A stretch of 64,000 nt of DNA from Waddliaceae bacterium (GTDB lineage Bacteria > Chlamydiota > Chlamydiia > Chlamydiales > GCA-2709385). This document shows, in pieces, positions 1 to 9,584 of this stretch. The position numbers were made by a program, and so were the translations under genes. The stretch is from NCBI GenBank assembly GCA_002709385.1, contig PAQS01000016.1, positions 1 to 64,000 of the forward strand, read 5' to 3'. Under the pieces are notes generated by a model. That model saw only the letters and a program-made list of their open reading frames with translations, had not been told where the DNA came from and searched no databases. How positions within the stretch are numbered: the first letter of the stretch is position 1; each line of letters begins with the position of its first letter.

Positions 1-147
1 AAAAACCAATATAGCCAACAATTATCTTAACACAAAAACCTCTTAAAGAAACATTTAACAAAATACTATAACCCCTTAATAACAAACTATTAATATCTAT
101 ACTATAAAAGATATAAATCAGGGTTATTATTTAGGGAGAGAATACAT

Positions 148-1992
148 ATGACATCAGAATTAAGTATTTCCTCAGATAGAAATGAAAAGCTCTATCCTAA
201 TCATTTAACAAACGATGAGGCAAAAGCTGACGTTTTTTCTTGCCCTGATCAACCTTGTCTTTTTCTCCGTTTAGTGAAGCAGGGAGCTGAACAAGCATCT
301 AAAATCAGCAAAGTATTTGATCTTTTTGGGAGTTTTGCCACCCCGGATGTGGAAACTCTTACTACCATCATGGGTATTCTTGATAAAGTAATTGGTGCCC
401 TAACTGATAAAGTAACTTTAGAAGCCTGGAACGGAGTAAAATTAGAGGCTGAAAAAGGCATGCCTCGTGATATCTTTCTTGCTCTATACGGTCTTCATGC
501 TATCGCGCTACCAGCTGATTTCATCAAATTTGTTCAAGATCTTAAAAGTGCTATTAGCGTTTTAGTTGATAGGGATAGGGATATGGGTAAAAAGGAAAAA
601 GCAAAAAAACTATTTCTTTCTGGTTTTCATTTGGGCTCTGATGTGGGAGCAATTATGTACCGCAGTGGCCGACTCTTACAGTTTCTGAACCTTCTAAAAA
701 CTCTTGAAGGATTTAATACTGCTGCAGGCTGGTTACTTACAGTAGGTGCTTTATTAGCTATCCCTCAAAGCGCTCTTGAAGGGATGGAGATTTACCGCGC
801 TATTCGTTTTCGTAAAGAGATTGCAAAGCTTTTTCCTAGCGATCCTAAAGATCAAGAAAAAATGACGGAGTACATCAACTACTTAAAGTCTTGCGATGAA
901 AATACTCTTGGAACAATTTTAATCGCTAAATTCGACCTGAAAACGGCTTATGACAAGTTTTATGATGAACTTGCTGAAAAAATTACCAAAGATAAGCACG
1001 GTGAAGCTTTGGACCAAGAGCAAATCCAAAATGAACGCTATGAGCAAATGAAAGCTGAGCACAAAAGATTAAAAGGACGAGTAAGTAAGGTATTAACTAA
1101 ACGAGCAGCTAATGTTGCAGGGCTTGTCTGTGATATCGCTGGTGGTACCTTAGGCGGTGCTGCGATTATTTTTAGCGCAGTGCCCTATCTTGCACCTGTA
1201 TCTCTTGGATGCCATATTTTAGGAAATTTCATCGGGCTTGGTAACTTAGCATTTACTCACTTGGTTTTAGGGGAAGGGCACGACCTTGCTCCTTCTGAAG
1301 ATTGGGTAGCTGTTGAAAAATACTTCAAAAGCGATCGCAATACAACACGTAAAAAAATTAAAGCTCTCAAACAAACAAATTGCAAAGACGAAATCGCAGT
1401 AGAGCTAAAGGATATGCTAAAACGTCTCAACAAAATGGAAGTAGGCCGTTTAGCTGTACTCTTTAAGCGGAATGCACAGACCGTGAAAAACGATATTGAG
1501 ACTATTTGCAAACTTTACGATAGCGAAGATACAGAAGATCAAGAGTTAGCAAAGAAAGAAGCGATTCGTTACGTAGAGAAAGTAACTTTCTGGAACCGTT
1601 TTAAACCTAAATTGAAAATTGGAATTCAGGTTGCTGCTGTTGTGACGAGTCTTGGTGCATTGGTTTTAGGTCTTGCAGTACCACCTGCTATGCCGGTTTC
1701 ACTCTCTATAATAGCTGTAGTATCTTCTGTACTGATCGCGCAGCCTATTAGCTTTTATTTTTACGAAAAAGCACATATTACTTCTCGAAAAACTCGAGAA
1801 AAAGCGAATACTTACGTACCTGAATGGCATAATAAACTGAGTGATAAAATTGGTGCTTTGTATAAAAAATATCTCAAAGATCCAATCACTACGAGTATTC
1901 AAAATAAGCGGGAAAGCTCAAGAGATAATCGAAATAAAGTGAGTGATTTTTCCTTCTCAAATACCGACTCTGAGCTTAAAGCAATGGTATAA
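148..1992 (+). CDS. Hypothetical protein (614 aa) with charged helical regions and several long hydrophobic segments; possible membrane or secreted protein
   Basis: Long ORF with purine-rich AGGGAGAG upstream of ATG; hydrophobic stretches such as VAGLVCDIAGGTLGGAAIIFSAVPYLAPVSLGCHILGNFIGLGNLAF and IGIQVAAVVTSLGALVLGLAVPPAMPVSLSIIAVVSSVLIA. Confidence 0.8.
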   Translation: MTSELSISSDRNEKLYPNHLTNDEAKADVFSCPDQPCLFLRLVKQGAEQASKISKVFDLFGSFATPDVETLTTIMGILDKVIGALTDKVTLEAWNGVKLEAEKGMPRDIFLALYGLHAIALPADFIKFVQDLKSAISVLVDRDRDMGKKEKAKKLFLSGFHLGSDVGAIMYRSGRLLQFLNLLKTLEGFNTAAGWLLTVGALLAIPQSALEGMEIYRAIRFRKEIAKLFPSDPKDQEKMTEYINYLKSCDENTLGTILIAKFDLKTAYDKFYDELAEKITKDKHGEALDQEQIQNERYEQMKAEHKRLKGRVSKVLTKRAANVAGLVCDIAGGTLGGAAIIFSAVPYLAPVSLGCHILGNFIGLGNLAFTHLVLGEGHDLAPSEDWVAVEKYFKSDRNTTRKKIKALKQTNCKDEIAVELKDMLKRLNKMEVGRLAVLFKRNAQTVKNDIETICKLYDSEDTEDQELAKKEAIRYVEKVTFWNRFKPKLKIGIQVAAVVTSLGALVLGLAVPPAMPVSLSIIAVVSSVLIAQPISFYFYEKAHITSRKTREKANTYVPEWHNKLSDKIGALYKKYLKDPITTSIQNKRESSRDNRNKVSDFSFSNTDSELKAMV

Positions 1993-2025
1993 ATTAGAGA
2001 ATTTTAAAAAAATCTTCTAAAAAAT

Positions 2026-2090
2026 GACCACAGAGGTGCTGAGTTTACAAGGAAGAATGACTTCTCTGTGAACTCAGCGCCTCTGTGGTC
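2026..2090. terminator. Large imperfect inverted repeat between convergent genes, probable bidirectional terminator (CACAGAG repeat family)
   Basis: GACCACAGAGGTGCTGAGTTTACA...TGTGAACTCAGCGCCTCTGTGGTC; arms match with about two mismatches over 24 nt. Confidence 0.7.
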
Positions 2091-2100
2091 AAGATACTCT

Positions 2101-3525
2101 TTAGCCAGGTAAAGGCTCTTTACGCATCTGCTCTTGTTTAGCTTCTTTCTTGAGCGTTTCTTCAAGGATATGACTTTCTTTTACGACAACTCCACAAAGC
2201 GGAATCAATGCCAATAAATTAGGAATTGCCATCAAACCATTGGTGATATCAGCAATTCGCCATACAAGATCTAAGCGTAAAACCGCTCCAGGTAAAATCA
2301 TTCCTATAAAAAGAAGACGGTAGAAAGGAATTACTCGCACTCCAAACAAATATTCAACACACTTCTCGCCATAATAGGCATAACCCAAAATTGTAGTGAA
2401 TGCGAAGAAAATTAATCCCCCAGTAACTAACCAATGCGCCCCAGGAATGACAGTTTGAAACGCCGCAACAGTTAAAGGAGCTCCATTTAATAACTCTCCT
2501 TCAGCGCCTGTTTGTCCCACTACACCACTCAAAGCTAAAACAAGCCCCGTAATTGTACACATGATACAGGTTGCTAGAAAGCCACCGCTCATAGAAACCA
2601 ACGCCTGTCGACCTGGTAAATCCGTCTTAGCAGCAGCAGCCGCTATTGGTGAGCTCCCTAAACCTGATTCGCTCGACATCAAGCCACGAGCTAAACCTAC
2701 CTGCAGTGCCAACATCACAGATGCACCAGCAAAACCACCTGTTGCAGCTTGACCACTGAACGCCGCTTTAAAAATCATGAAAAACGCTGTAGGAATGGCA
2801 GTAAAGTTTGCAAAAATCACCAGCAAACCACCAGCGATATAAACCAAAGCCATAAAAGGTACGAGTAGACTTGCCACACGTGAAATACTCTGAATTCCTC
2901 CTAACAAAGTCACAGCAGCAAGAAATACCATGATTCCACCACTCAACCAAACAGAAATCCCTAATTGCTCTTGCAAAATATGGGCAACTGAATGGGCCTG
3001 AATCATGTTACCTCCACCAAAAGCACCAATAGCTCCAAATATAGCAAAAATCCCTGCAAATTTGTGCCATCTAAGACCATTACGAATGTAATACATAGGG
3101 CCGCCGCACATCTCACCATTTTCATCGAGTTCTCGATATTTCACAGCAAGTACCGCTTCGGCAAACTTAGTAGCCATACCAAGTAAAGCCATCACCCACA
3201 TCCAAAATAAAGCCCCAAATCCACCAATAGCAACCGCTGTAGCAACCCCAACAATATTCCCAATTCCAATAGAAGCAGCCAAAGCTGTCATTAACGATTG
3301 AAAATGGCTAATATCACCATCTCCTTCCTTCTTCACAGAAGAATCACCAAACAAAGAAAGCTTTAACGCATAAGGTAAATAACGGAATTGAAGGGCTCGA
3401 AGCCTAATTGTAAAATAAAGACTTACTCCAATTAAAAGCAGAAGAAAAGGCATGCCCCAAATCAGAGAGTAGATCGAATCAAGAACGGAAAGAATACATA
3501 ACTGGTCAATTGATCCTAAAGTCAA
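2101..3525 (-). CDS. Sodium:alanine symporter (AGCS) family protein
   Basis: Multi-TM; AGCS-like motifs ALAASIGIGNIVGVATAVAIGGFGALFWMWV, KYRE..ENGEMCGGPMYYI, FTTILGYAYYGEKC. Confidence 0.92.
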   Translation of the reverse strand: MTLGSIDQLCILSVLDSIYSLIWGMPFLLLLIGVSLYFTIRLRALQFRYLPYALKLSLFGDSSVKKEGDGDISHFQSLMTALAASIGIGNIVGVATAVAIGGFGALFWMWVMALLGMATKFAEAVLAVKYRELDENGEMCGGPMYYIRNGLRWHKFAGIFAIFGAIGAFGGGNMIQAHSVAHILQEQLGISVWLSGGIMVFLAAVTLLGGIQSISRVASLLVPFMALVYIAGGLLVIFANFTAIPTAFFMIFKAAFSGQAATGGFAGASVMLALQVGLARGLMSSESGLGSSPIAAAAAKTDLPGRQALVSMSGGFLATCIMCTITGLVLALSGVVGQTGAEGELLNGAPLTVAAFQTVIPGAHWLVTGGLIFFAFTTILGYAYYGEKCVEYLFGVRVIPFYRLLFIGMILPGAVLRLDLVWRIADITNGLMAIPNLLALIPLCGVVVKESHILEETLKKEAKQEQMRKEPLPG

Positions 3526-3606
3526 GAGATGCTACCTCACTTAGAGAAAAACGCAGTGTAGCATATTTCCCCTTAAAACACGAATTTAACAGATTAATGA
3601 AAAAGC

Positions 3607-4995
3607 TTAATCTTGAGAAACAAGAGAGAGTTCTTCCTCTCGATCCACTTGCTGAGAAAACGCCTTCAACTCCTTACGAACAACGGGCGCTAGCATGATT
3701 AAAGCAAAGAGATTAGGAGCTGCCATAAACGCATTCAATACATCCGCCAAAGCCCAAACCATACCCAACTGCATGACAGAAGCAGGGAGAATGACCGCAA
3801 TGTACAACACACGATAAACAGGGATGTAGCGAACCCCAAAAAGATAGGCAATACTTCGCTCCCCATAATAAGCCCAAGCCAAAAGAGTCGAATAAGCAAA
3901 GAAAATCAAACCTATAGTCACAATAAACTGCCCACCAAAAAAGGCTGATTCAAAAGCTTCCATCGCCAGGGGAACACCATTCACTAAAGTTCCATCCGGG
4001 GTCGTCGTTCCCACCACACCCGTAATCGCTAAAACAAGGCCAGTAATCGTACAAATAACAATGGTAGATAAGAAAGTTCCCACCATTGAAACTACAGCCT
4101 GCCGACCAGGAACATCCACTCTAGCAGAAGCATCCGCAATTGCTGAACTACCTAAACCTGCTTCATTAGAAAAAATACCACGAGATACCCCCATTTGGAT
4201 GGCTAACATAATCGTTGAACCAGCAAACCCTCCAAAAGCAGCTTGTCCCGTAAAAGCAGACTTCACAATCAAAGATAAAGCTTGAGGTATCTGAGTATAA
4301 TTCAAAAATAAAACTAAAACTCCACCACCTAAATAAATAAAGGCCATAAAGGGAACTAAAACTCCTGCAACACGACCAATTCCCTGTACACCACCTAAAA
4401 TAACCAAAGCAGTCATAAGAGCACAAATCACACCAGTCCAAATATGCGGCAGCTCACAAAGAGAATAGGCAGCCTGAGCAATACTGTTCACCTGAACCAT
4501 ATTTCCTGTACTCAATACAGCACCAGCTGTAGCTAAAGCAAAAAAACCACCAAGAAAACGGCTATTTAACCCTTTCTCAATGTAGTACATCGGACCACCA
4601 CACATATTGCCATCAAGATCAGACTCACGATACTTAACAGCAAGAGTAGCTTCGGCAAACTTCGTCGCCATTCCCAAAAGACCAGTCACCCACATCCAAA
4701 ACAGAGCACCTAAGCCCCCCGTAATCACCGCAGTACTCACCCCAGCAATACTTCCTGTTCCCACAGAACCAGCTAAAGCCGTCATTAATGCACGGAATTG
4801 AGACAAATCACCTTTCGTATGCTTACAATCATTGCGAGGGAAAAATAAAAGGCGTAAGCCATAGAATAAATAACGAAACTGCACTCCACGAAAAGCAATC
4901 GTAAGATAAATTCCTGTACCGACAATTAAAAAGAGAAAAGGTGGGCTCCAAACCCAATCACGCAAAACAAGTAAAAACTGATGCAATGTATCCAT
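3607..4995 (-). CDS. Sodium:alanine symporter (AGCS) family protein, tandem paralog
   Basis: ALAGSVGTGSIAGVSTAVITGGLGALFWMWVTGLLGMATKFAEATLAVKYRE, NEAGLGSSAIADASA; collinear with the neighbouring AGCS ORF. Confidence 0.92.
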   Translation of the reverse strand: MDTLHQFLLVLRDWVWSPPFLFLIVGTGIYLTIAFRGVQFRYLFYGLRLLFFPRNDCKHTKGDLSQFRALMTALAGSVGTGSIAGVSTAVITGGLGALFWMWVTGLLGMATKFAEATLAVKYRESDLDGNMCGGPMYYIEKGLNSRFLGGFFALATAGAVLSTGNMVQVNSIAQAAYSLCELPHIWTGVICALMTALVILGGVQGIGRVAGVLVPFMAFIYLGGGVLVLFLNYTQIPQALSLIVKSAFTGQAAFGGFAGSTIMLAIQMGVSRGIFSNEAGLGSSAIADASARVDVPGRQAVVSMVGTFLSTIVICTITGLVLAITGVVGTTTPDGTLVNGVPLAMEAFESAFFGGQFIVTIGLIFFAYSTLLAWAYYGERSIAYLFGVRYIPVYRVLYIAVILPASVMQLGMVWALADVLNAFMAAPNLFALIMLAPVVRKELKAFSQQVDREEELSLVSQD

Positions 4996-5206
4996 ACTTT
5001 CCCTTCCTAAATCTATCTTTTGTTTGCCCTAAAGGAAAACATGGGAAATACTTATTTCTGTAAAAAAGAAACAGAAAAAAGGTAAAATTGTCCTTATTAC
5101 TTTAATGTATCCATATAGAGCTTTATTTTCAAGAAACTTGACTAAATATCAATAAAGCAACAGAATTATTGACCTTATTAATAAAAAAAACAAAAGTTTT
5201 AGCTTT

Positions 5207-5716
5207 ATGGATCTTAATCAAATTCTTCCAGATTTAGTCGCTGTTATGTATCAGGAAGGACCAGGTTTAAGTTTTGAAGAAAAACAGAAAATAACTAATT
5301 ATAGAGATATAATTTGTTCTAACTACCCTACTACTTCTATCAAAAATTATACTTTTACAAGTTTTTGTACTCTTCAAGGAAAAGTACATCGCATAATTGA
5401 AGATCTAGCCGATACTTTTTGCACAAAGCCAAAGCGAGAAGTGGCTGAAGGGGATGACCTCTCATTTTTAATGTCCATGAATGATGAAGAGTATTCCCAG
5501 TATCGCCCTAATCCTCCACAAACAAATTACTGTACCGTGCAAGGCCTTGCTTCTAAAGGCAAGAATATAAAAAAAATTGATGTTTACCTGATCACCTCCC
5601 CACAACAACAAGACGAAATCGAAACTGTGGAAAATGTAAGATCATGGTTGCTAGAAAGTACTACAACCCCGAATATTCCTGGGGTACAGGTTAACTATTA
5701 CTTCTCTGCCAATTAA
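5207..5716 (+). CDS. Hypothetical protein (169 aa)
   Basis: ORF only; no family recognised; stop codon abuts the stop of the convergent gene. Confidence 0.65.
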   Translation: MDLNQILPDLVAVMYQEGPGLSFEEKQKITNYRDIICSNYPTTSIKNYTFTSFCTLQGKVHRIIEDLADTFCTKPKREVAEGDDLSFLMSMNDEEYSQYRPNPPQTNYCTVQGLASKGKNIKKIDVYLITSPQQQDEIETVENVRSWLLESTTTPNIPGVQVNYYFSAN

Positions 5717-7345
5717 CTATACAATCCAACGAGTAGAAGAATAAATCTGCTCTTGCATTGCTTCTTTTCCCTTATAAGGAGTAGAGCGCAAGAGTACTTT
5801 AGCTCCGCCTGAAAGTCCTCGACTAGGCCCCTGCTCTGTTTCAGACCAAAACGACTCCTGCAAATCATCACCATTTAACATACTGGGTATAGTGATTTGC
5901 CTCTCTTTCAAAACGTGAAATAGAATTCTCTTTGCATCACGAATAAAATAACGCATATAAGCCTGAAATAAGCAATCTTCATCAGAAGGACCAATCAAAC
6001 GATGTCGCACGCGTAAACCATCCAGCACAGCAAGCGTCCATTCTACCTCTGCTCTTAGAGTCTCTTTACTTTCTTCTTCACTAGTTTCTGCATAGAACAA
6101 AGAACAAGTTCGCAAAATCTCTTCTACTAAAGTAAGAGTTGATTTTTTCTCGTTTAAATGAAGATCTCCTCCGTAAGACCTAGCCCAAAACTCCAAAAAA
6201 TCTACAGATTTTCCTGTTTTCCAAAGATGCCTACCCGCTACCCATAAAGAAGCATCTAATATAGTTCCTTCTTCAGGAATACTTGCTGTATGGACAATAG
6301 CTCCTTCCTGACTCCCACCCAAGTACATATCCCATTTGTCCAAAGGTAAAAACGGCCATAACCCCTCACCAAAACTCAAAGCTCCCACATTTACAATAGG
6401 AAGTAGAGGAGTCATTGGTTCTAAGCGACACTTTCTAAGAGCTGTCCAAAGAGAATGCGGAGAAGCAAATACCTCTGTTGCTTTAGCTGATAAAGGAGAA
6501 AAAGCAATCTGAGTACCAATACCCACTTCATTGCTCAAGTCCAACAAGGCTTGCGCTGCATCTTGAGCTCGCCAGCCTGAAAAATGCGGAACATAAAAAA
6601 TAAGTTCTTTGTTACCTTTCAACGCTTCTTCAACACAAAGAGCTTCTTTAATGAGTAAATCTTCATAAGTCCAATCACGGCTTCCCTCTCCAGAAGTAAA
6701 AGCTGTATGAGCAATAGAACTCGTCCACATAATCCCCGAAATACTAGGCAACCCAGACAAAATCTGATAAATGGTTTCTGATACACTTGTCTCGAATTCA
6801 CTTGATAAAGGACAAAAAGGCTGCGTTTTTACTTCAAGATAGATACGAATACCAAATGTTTCTAATACCTTAGAAAATGAAAGAAAAGCCTCTAAGCCTC
6901 CCTCAAAAACCTCAGGTTTTATTTGAGAGAAAGAACTAAACAAAACACTATTATAGCCCAATTCTACAACTCTAGAAGCAAACGCCTCATATTTTTCTGG
7001 ATCATGAATACAAAAAGGAACAGAAATAGAAAGATCTTTACCCAAATCCAGGCGACCTTTACCCTCGAAGCTTAAGATGCGCTGCTTTGTTCTTGGACGA
7101 CACTCTCCTATACATTCTGAGATAAATCCATTGTCTAATCCAGCGCGCAACAGCTTTTTAGCATAAGTTTCTGTTAACTGATCAGCTGACAGAACATCTA
7201 AAGTACCACGCTCGAATTGAGCAGAATAAGCACCATGCACCAGGTTTTTAGAAAGATTAAACTGAAAGCGTACAGCTTTCGTCCCGGTACTTCTTGAAGA
7301 ATATTCTTGGTAGCTGTTATTTCTTAATGTTTTAAAATTTGACAT
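5717..7345 (-). CDS. Conserved-looking hypothetical protein (about 540 aa), possibly TIM-barrel-like
   Basis: Long ORF; start chosen at MSNFKTLRNN (ORF track extends to 7366); alternating beta/alpha-like pattern in the middle, no catalytic signature assigned. Confidence 0.7.
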   Translation of the reverse strand: MSNFKTLRNNSYQEYSSRSTGTKAVRFQFNLSKNLVHGAYSAQFERGTLDVLSADQLTETYAKKLLRAGLDNGFISECIGECRPRTKQRILSFEGKGRLDLGKDLSISVPFCIHDPEKYEAFASRVVELGYNSVLFSSFSQIKPEVFEGGLEAFLSFSKVLETFGIRIYLEVKTQPFCPLSSEFETSVSETIYQILSGLPSISGIMWTSSIAHTAFTSGEGSRDWTYEDLLIKEALCVEEALKGNKELIFYVPHFSGWRAQDAAQALLDLSNEVGIGTQIAFSPLSAKATEVFASPHSLWTALRKCRLEPMTPLLPIVNVGALSFGEGLWPFLPLDKWDMYLGGSQEGAIVHTASIPEEGTILDASLWVAGRHLWKTGKSVDFLEFWARSYGGDLHLNEKKSTLTLVEEILRTCSLFYAETSEEESKETLRAEVEWTLAVLDGLRVRHRLIGPSDEDCLFQAYMRYFIRDAKRILFHVLKERQITIPSMLNGDDLQESFWSETEQGPSRGLSGGAKVLLRSTPYKGKEAMQEQIYSSTRWIV

Positions 7346-7371
7346 AGATAGACAACACGGCATCATAAGTT

Positions 7372-8436
7372 ATGGTAAGAATTCCCACGGCCACCCACAC
7401 TGAAGCACTTCCTACACCAGAAGAGCTATATCATGCGTTTCCCCTAGATCTTAAAGAACAACAGTTCATCACTCAAGCACGTCAGACAATTCGTCAGATT
7501 ATGCAAGGAGAAGACTCTAGGTTATTAGTCGTCATGGGCCCCTGTTCCATTCACAATATATCAGCCGCACAGGAATACGCCAAGCGTTTGCGCCAACTTG
7601 CTCAAGAAGTTTCTGATCAACTCTATTTAGTCATGCGTGTTTATTTAGAAAAACCACGCACACAAATAGGCTGGAAAGGCTTAATCAACGATCCCCATTT
7701 AGATGGAACATGCAAAATAGCTACAGGACTACAGCAAGCAAGAGAGCTACTACAGAAACTTGCGGCTGAAAAAATTCCTTGCGCTACAGAATTTCTAGAC
7801 CCCATGACTCCTATTTACATTGGAGATCTTATATCGTGGAATGCCGTTGGAGCAAGGACTGTTGCTTCACAAACCCATCGACAACTCGCCTCATTACTTC
7901 CCATGCCTTCCGGATTTAAAAACGGTCTATATGGAAACCTCCAAATGGCAATCGATGCCATCATATCCTGCTCAACCCCTCACAGTATTCCTAGTATCGA
8001 TTTTTCTGGTCGACCATGCATTTACCATGGAAAAGGAAACTCTGACGGACACCTCATTTTACGCGGAGGAGAAAACTCCACTAATTTTGATGCACAATCT
8101 GTTCAAGTAGCTATTCAAGCTTTAAAAAAACATAACATCAAAAGCAAAATCATGGTTGACTGCTCTCATGGAAACTGCCAAAAAGATTGGGCTCTACAAG
8201 AAGGGGCATTCATCAACGTACTAGAACAAGTATTAGGCGGCGAAGAACAAATCGGCGGTATTATGCTAGAAAGCTTTCTGCAAGCTGGGGCACAAAAACA
8301 CGACATCAATAAAACAATGGACCCCTATATTTCCATTACAGACCCCTGTTTAGATTGGGACAGCTCAGAACGCCTTATTCACCACGCAGCTAAAACACTA
8401 AGAAAAAGTGCAAAATATCTCGCCTGTACAAGTTAA
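7372..8436 (+). CDS. aroG: 3-deoxy-7-phosphoheptulonate (DAHP) synthase, class I AroF/G/H type
   Basis: LLVVMGPCSIHNISAAQEYAKRL, MRVYLEKPRTQIGWKGLINDPHLDG, CATEFLDPMTPIYIGDLISWNAVGART, MVDCSHGN. Confidence 0.95.
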   Translation: MVRIPTATHTEALPTPEELYHAFPLDLKEQQFITQARQTIRQIMQGEDSRLLVVMGPCSIHNISAAQEYAKRLRQLAQEVSDQLYLVMRVYLEKPRTQIGWKGLINDPHLDGTCKIATGLQQARELLQKLAAEKIPCATEFLDPMTPIYIGDLISWNAVGARTVASQTHRQLASLLPMPSGFKNGLYGNLQMAIDAIISCSTPHSIPSIDFSGRPCIYHGKGNSDGHLILRGGENSTNFDAQSVQVAIQALKKHNIKSKIMVDCSHGNCQKDWALQEGAFINVLEQVLGGEEQIGGIMLESFLQAGAQKHDINKTMDPYISITDPCLDWDSSERLIHHAAKTLRKSAKYLACTS

Positions 8437-8526
8437 AAACTAAACTTTTTCCTTGGAAATAAGTTCTATATTTTTAATACTGCGCGTCTCTTGAACCCCT
8501 TCATGTAATAAGGAGATGCATAAAAT

Positions 8527-9291
8527 ATGGATATTTCTTTAGATAAACCCATAATCAACGCACCTAACCCACTTCTTAGTGATATTCAGTCTTCATTAGG
8601 ACCTAAAACATTCATCGTCGCTATCGAACTATTAACAAGTCCAATGTACGCACAAAGCCGCGAATATTTAGCAGAAATTTTATACGAACGATTAGGTGGA
8701 GAACTATCTGAAAAACAAGAAGCAGTAGATTCTGTTATCACACTTTTAGCTGAACAGTTTCTTCCATCAGATGATCAATCATCGAATAAAGATTGGAAAA
8801 AACTACAAAAAGAACAGAAAAAACTCGAGAAAAAGAAAGCAAAAGAAGAAAAAAAAACAAAACAAATCGAGCCATCTCCTTTTCCTATTTCCCCTCCTAT
8901 AACCCCAAGTATCCCTCAAAATTCAAACAGCGCTAAAACTATTCTCACAGAAGAACAACTCTTGGCTTTTTTCAAAAAATTTCCTCGCTATGCACTCCTT
9001 TCTGCTACAGAAGAAAAGGAAGCAAACGGAGGATTTCCACATAGTGAAAAGTTTTTCCTCAAACAAATTCTCAAAAAACACAACCTTCAAGAAGTTTCCG
9101 CATGGATTCAACCTTTAGAGCAGATTCCCGAAGAAGAATTAAAAGCAGCTTTAGCCAACTTTCACCTCAATCAATACCAAGAAATAGACAATATTGAAAA
9201 ACGGGCTGAAAAAGCATCTAAACAAGTTTCACCGGAACATAGAAAAGCCTTTCAAGAAGGGATTTTAAACAGAGCTTTTTCTCTATCTTAG
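8527..9291 (+). CDS. Hypothetical protein (254 aa) with a lysine/glutamate-rich linker followed by a proline-rich segment
   Basis: ORF preceded by AAGGAGA; DWKKLQKEQKKLEKKKAKEEKKTKQIEPSPFPISPPITPSIP. Confidence 0.75.
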   Translation: MDISLDKPIINAPNPLLSDIQSSLGPKTFIVAIELLTSPMYAQSREYLAEILYERLGGELSEKQEAVDSVITLLAEQFLPSDDQSSNKDWKKLQKEQKKLEKKKAKEEKKTKQIEPSPFPISPPITPSIPQNSNSAKTILTEEQLLAFFKKFPRYALLSATEEKEANGGFPHSEKFFLKQILKKHNLQEVSAWIQPLEQIPEEELKAALANFHLNQYQEIDNIEKRAEKASKQVSPEHRKAFQEGILNRAFSLS

Positions 9292-9334
9292 ATGGAGCGA
9301 AATTAGCTCGCCATTAGAGATATAAACGAACGCA

Positions 9335-9377
9335 CTTCCAATACCCTAGATAAAATTAATCTTTAGGGTACTGGAAG
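9335..9377. repeat. Inverted repeat within an intergenic repeat element (GATTAG-TAGCCATTGGA family)
   Basis: CTTCCAATACCCTA...TAGGGTACTGGAAG, flanked by ATTAGCTCGCCATTAGAGAT and GGATTAGATAGCCATTGGAAGTT. Confidence 0.6.
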
Positions 9378-9584
9378 CTCGGATTAGATAGCCATTGGAA
9401 GTTCAATCACAAGCACTGATGTCATTGTAAATATTGACATAGATCAATTCTCAAGCTTCTCTCTTTCAAATAAAAACAACATACAATTAACAAACTAAAC
9501 ACCTACTATTTCTATTTTAATTCCCAGAAAGCTTGCACAAAACAGTCTATTTTAGACAGAATAATACAAAACAGGAAAACTCAT

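Noticed and set aside
4166-4441. 91-aa Trp/Cys/Phe-rich ORF within the second AGCS gene
   Set aside because: Out-of-frame translation of a membrane protein gene with implausible composition
9291-9420. Possible CRISPR array because of repeated ATTAG/CCATT motifs
   Set aside because: Motifs are few, inverted and irregularly spaced; no regular repeat-spacer pattern and no cas genes
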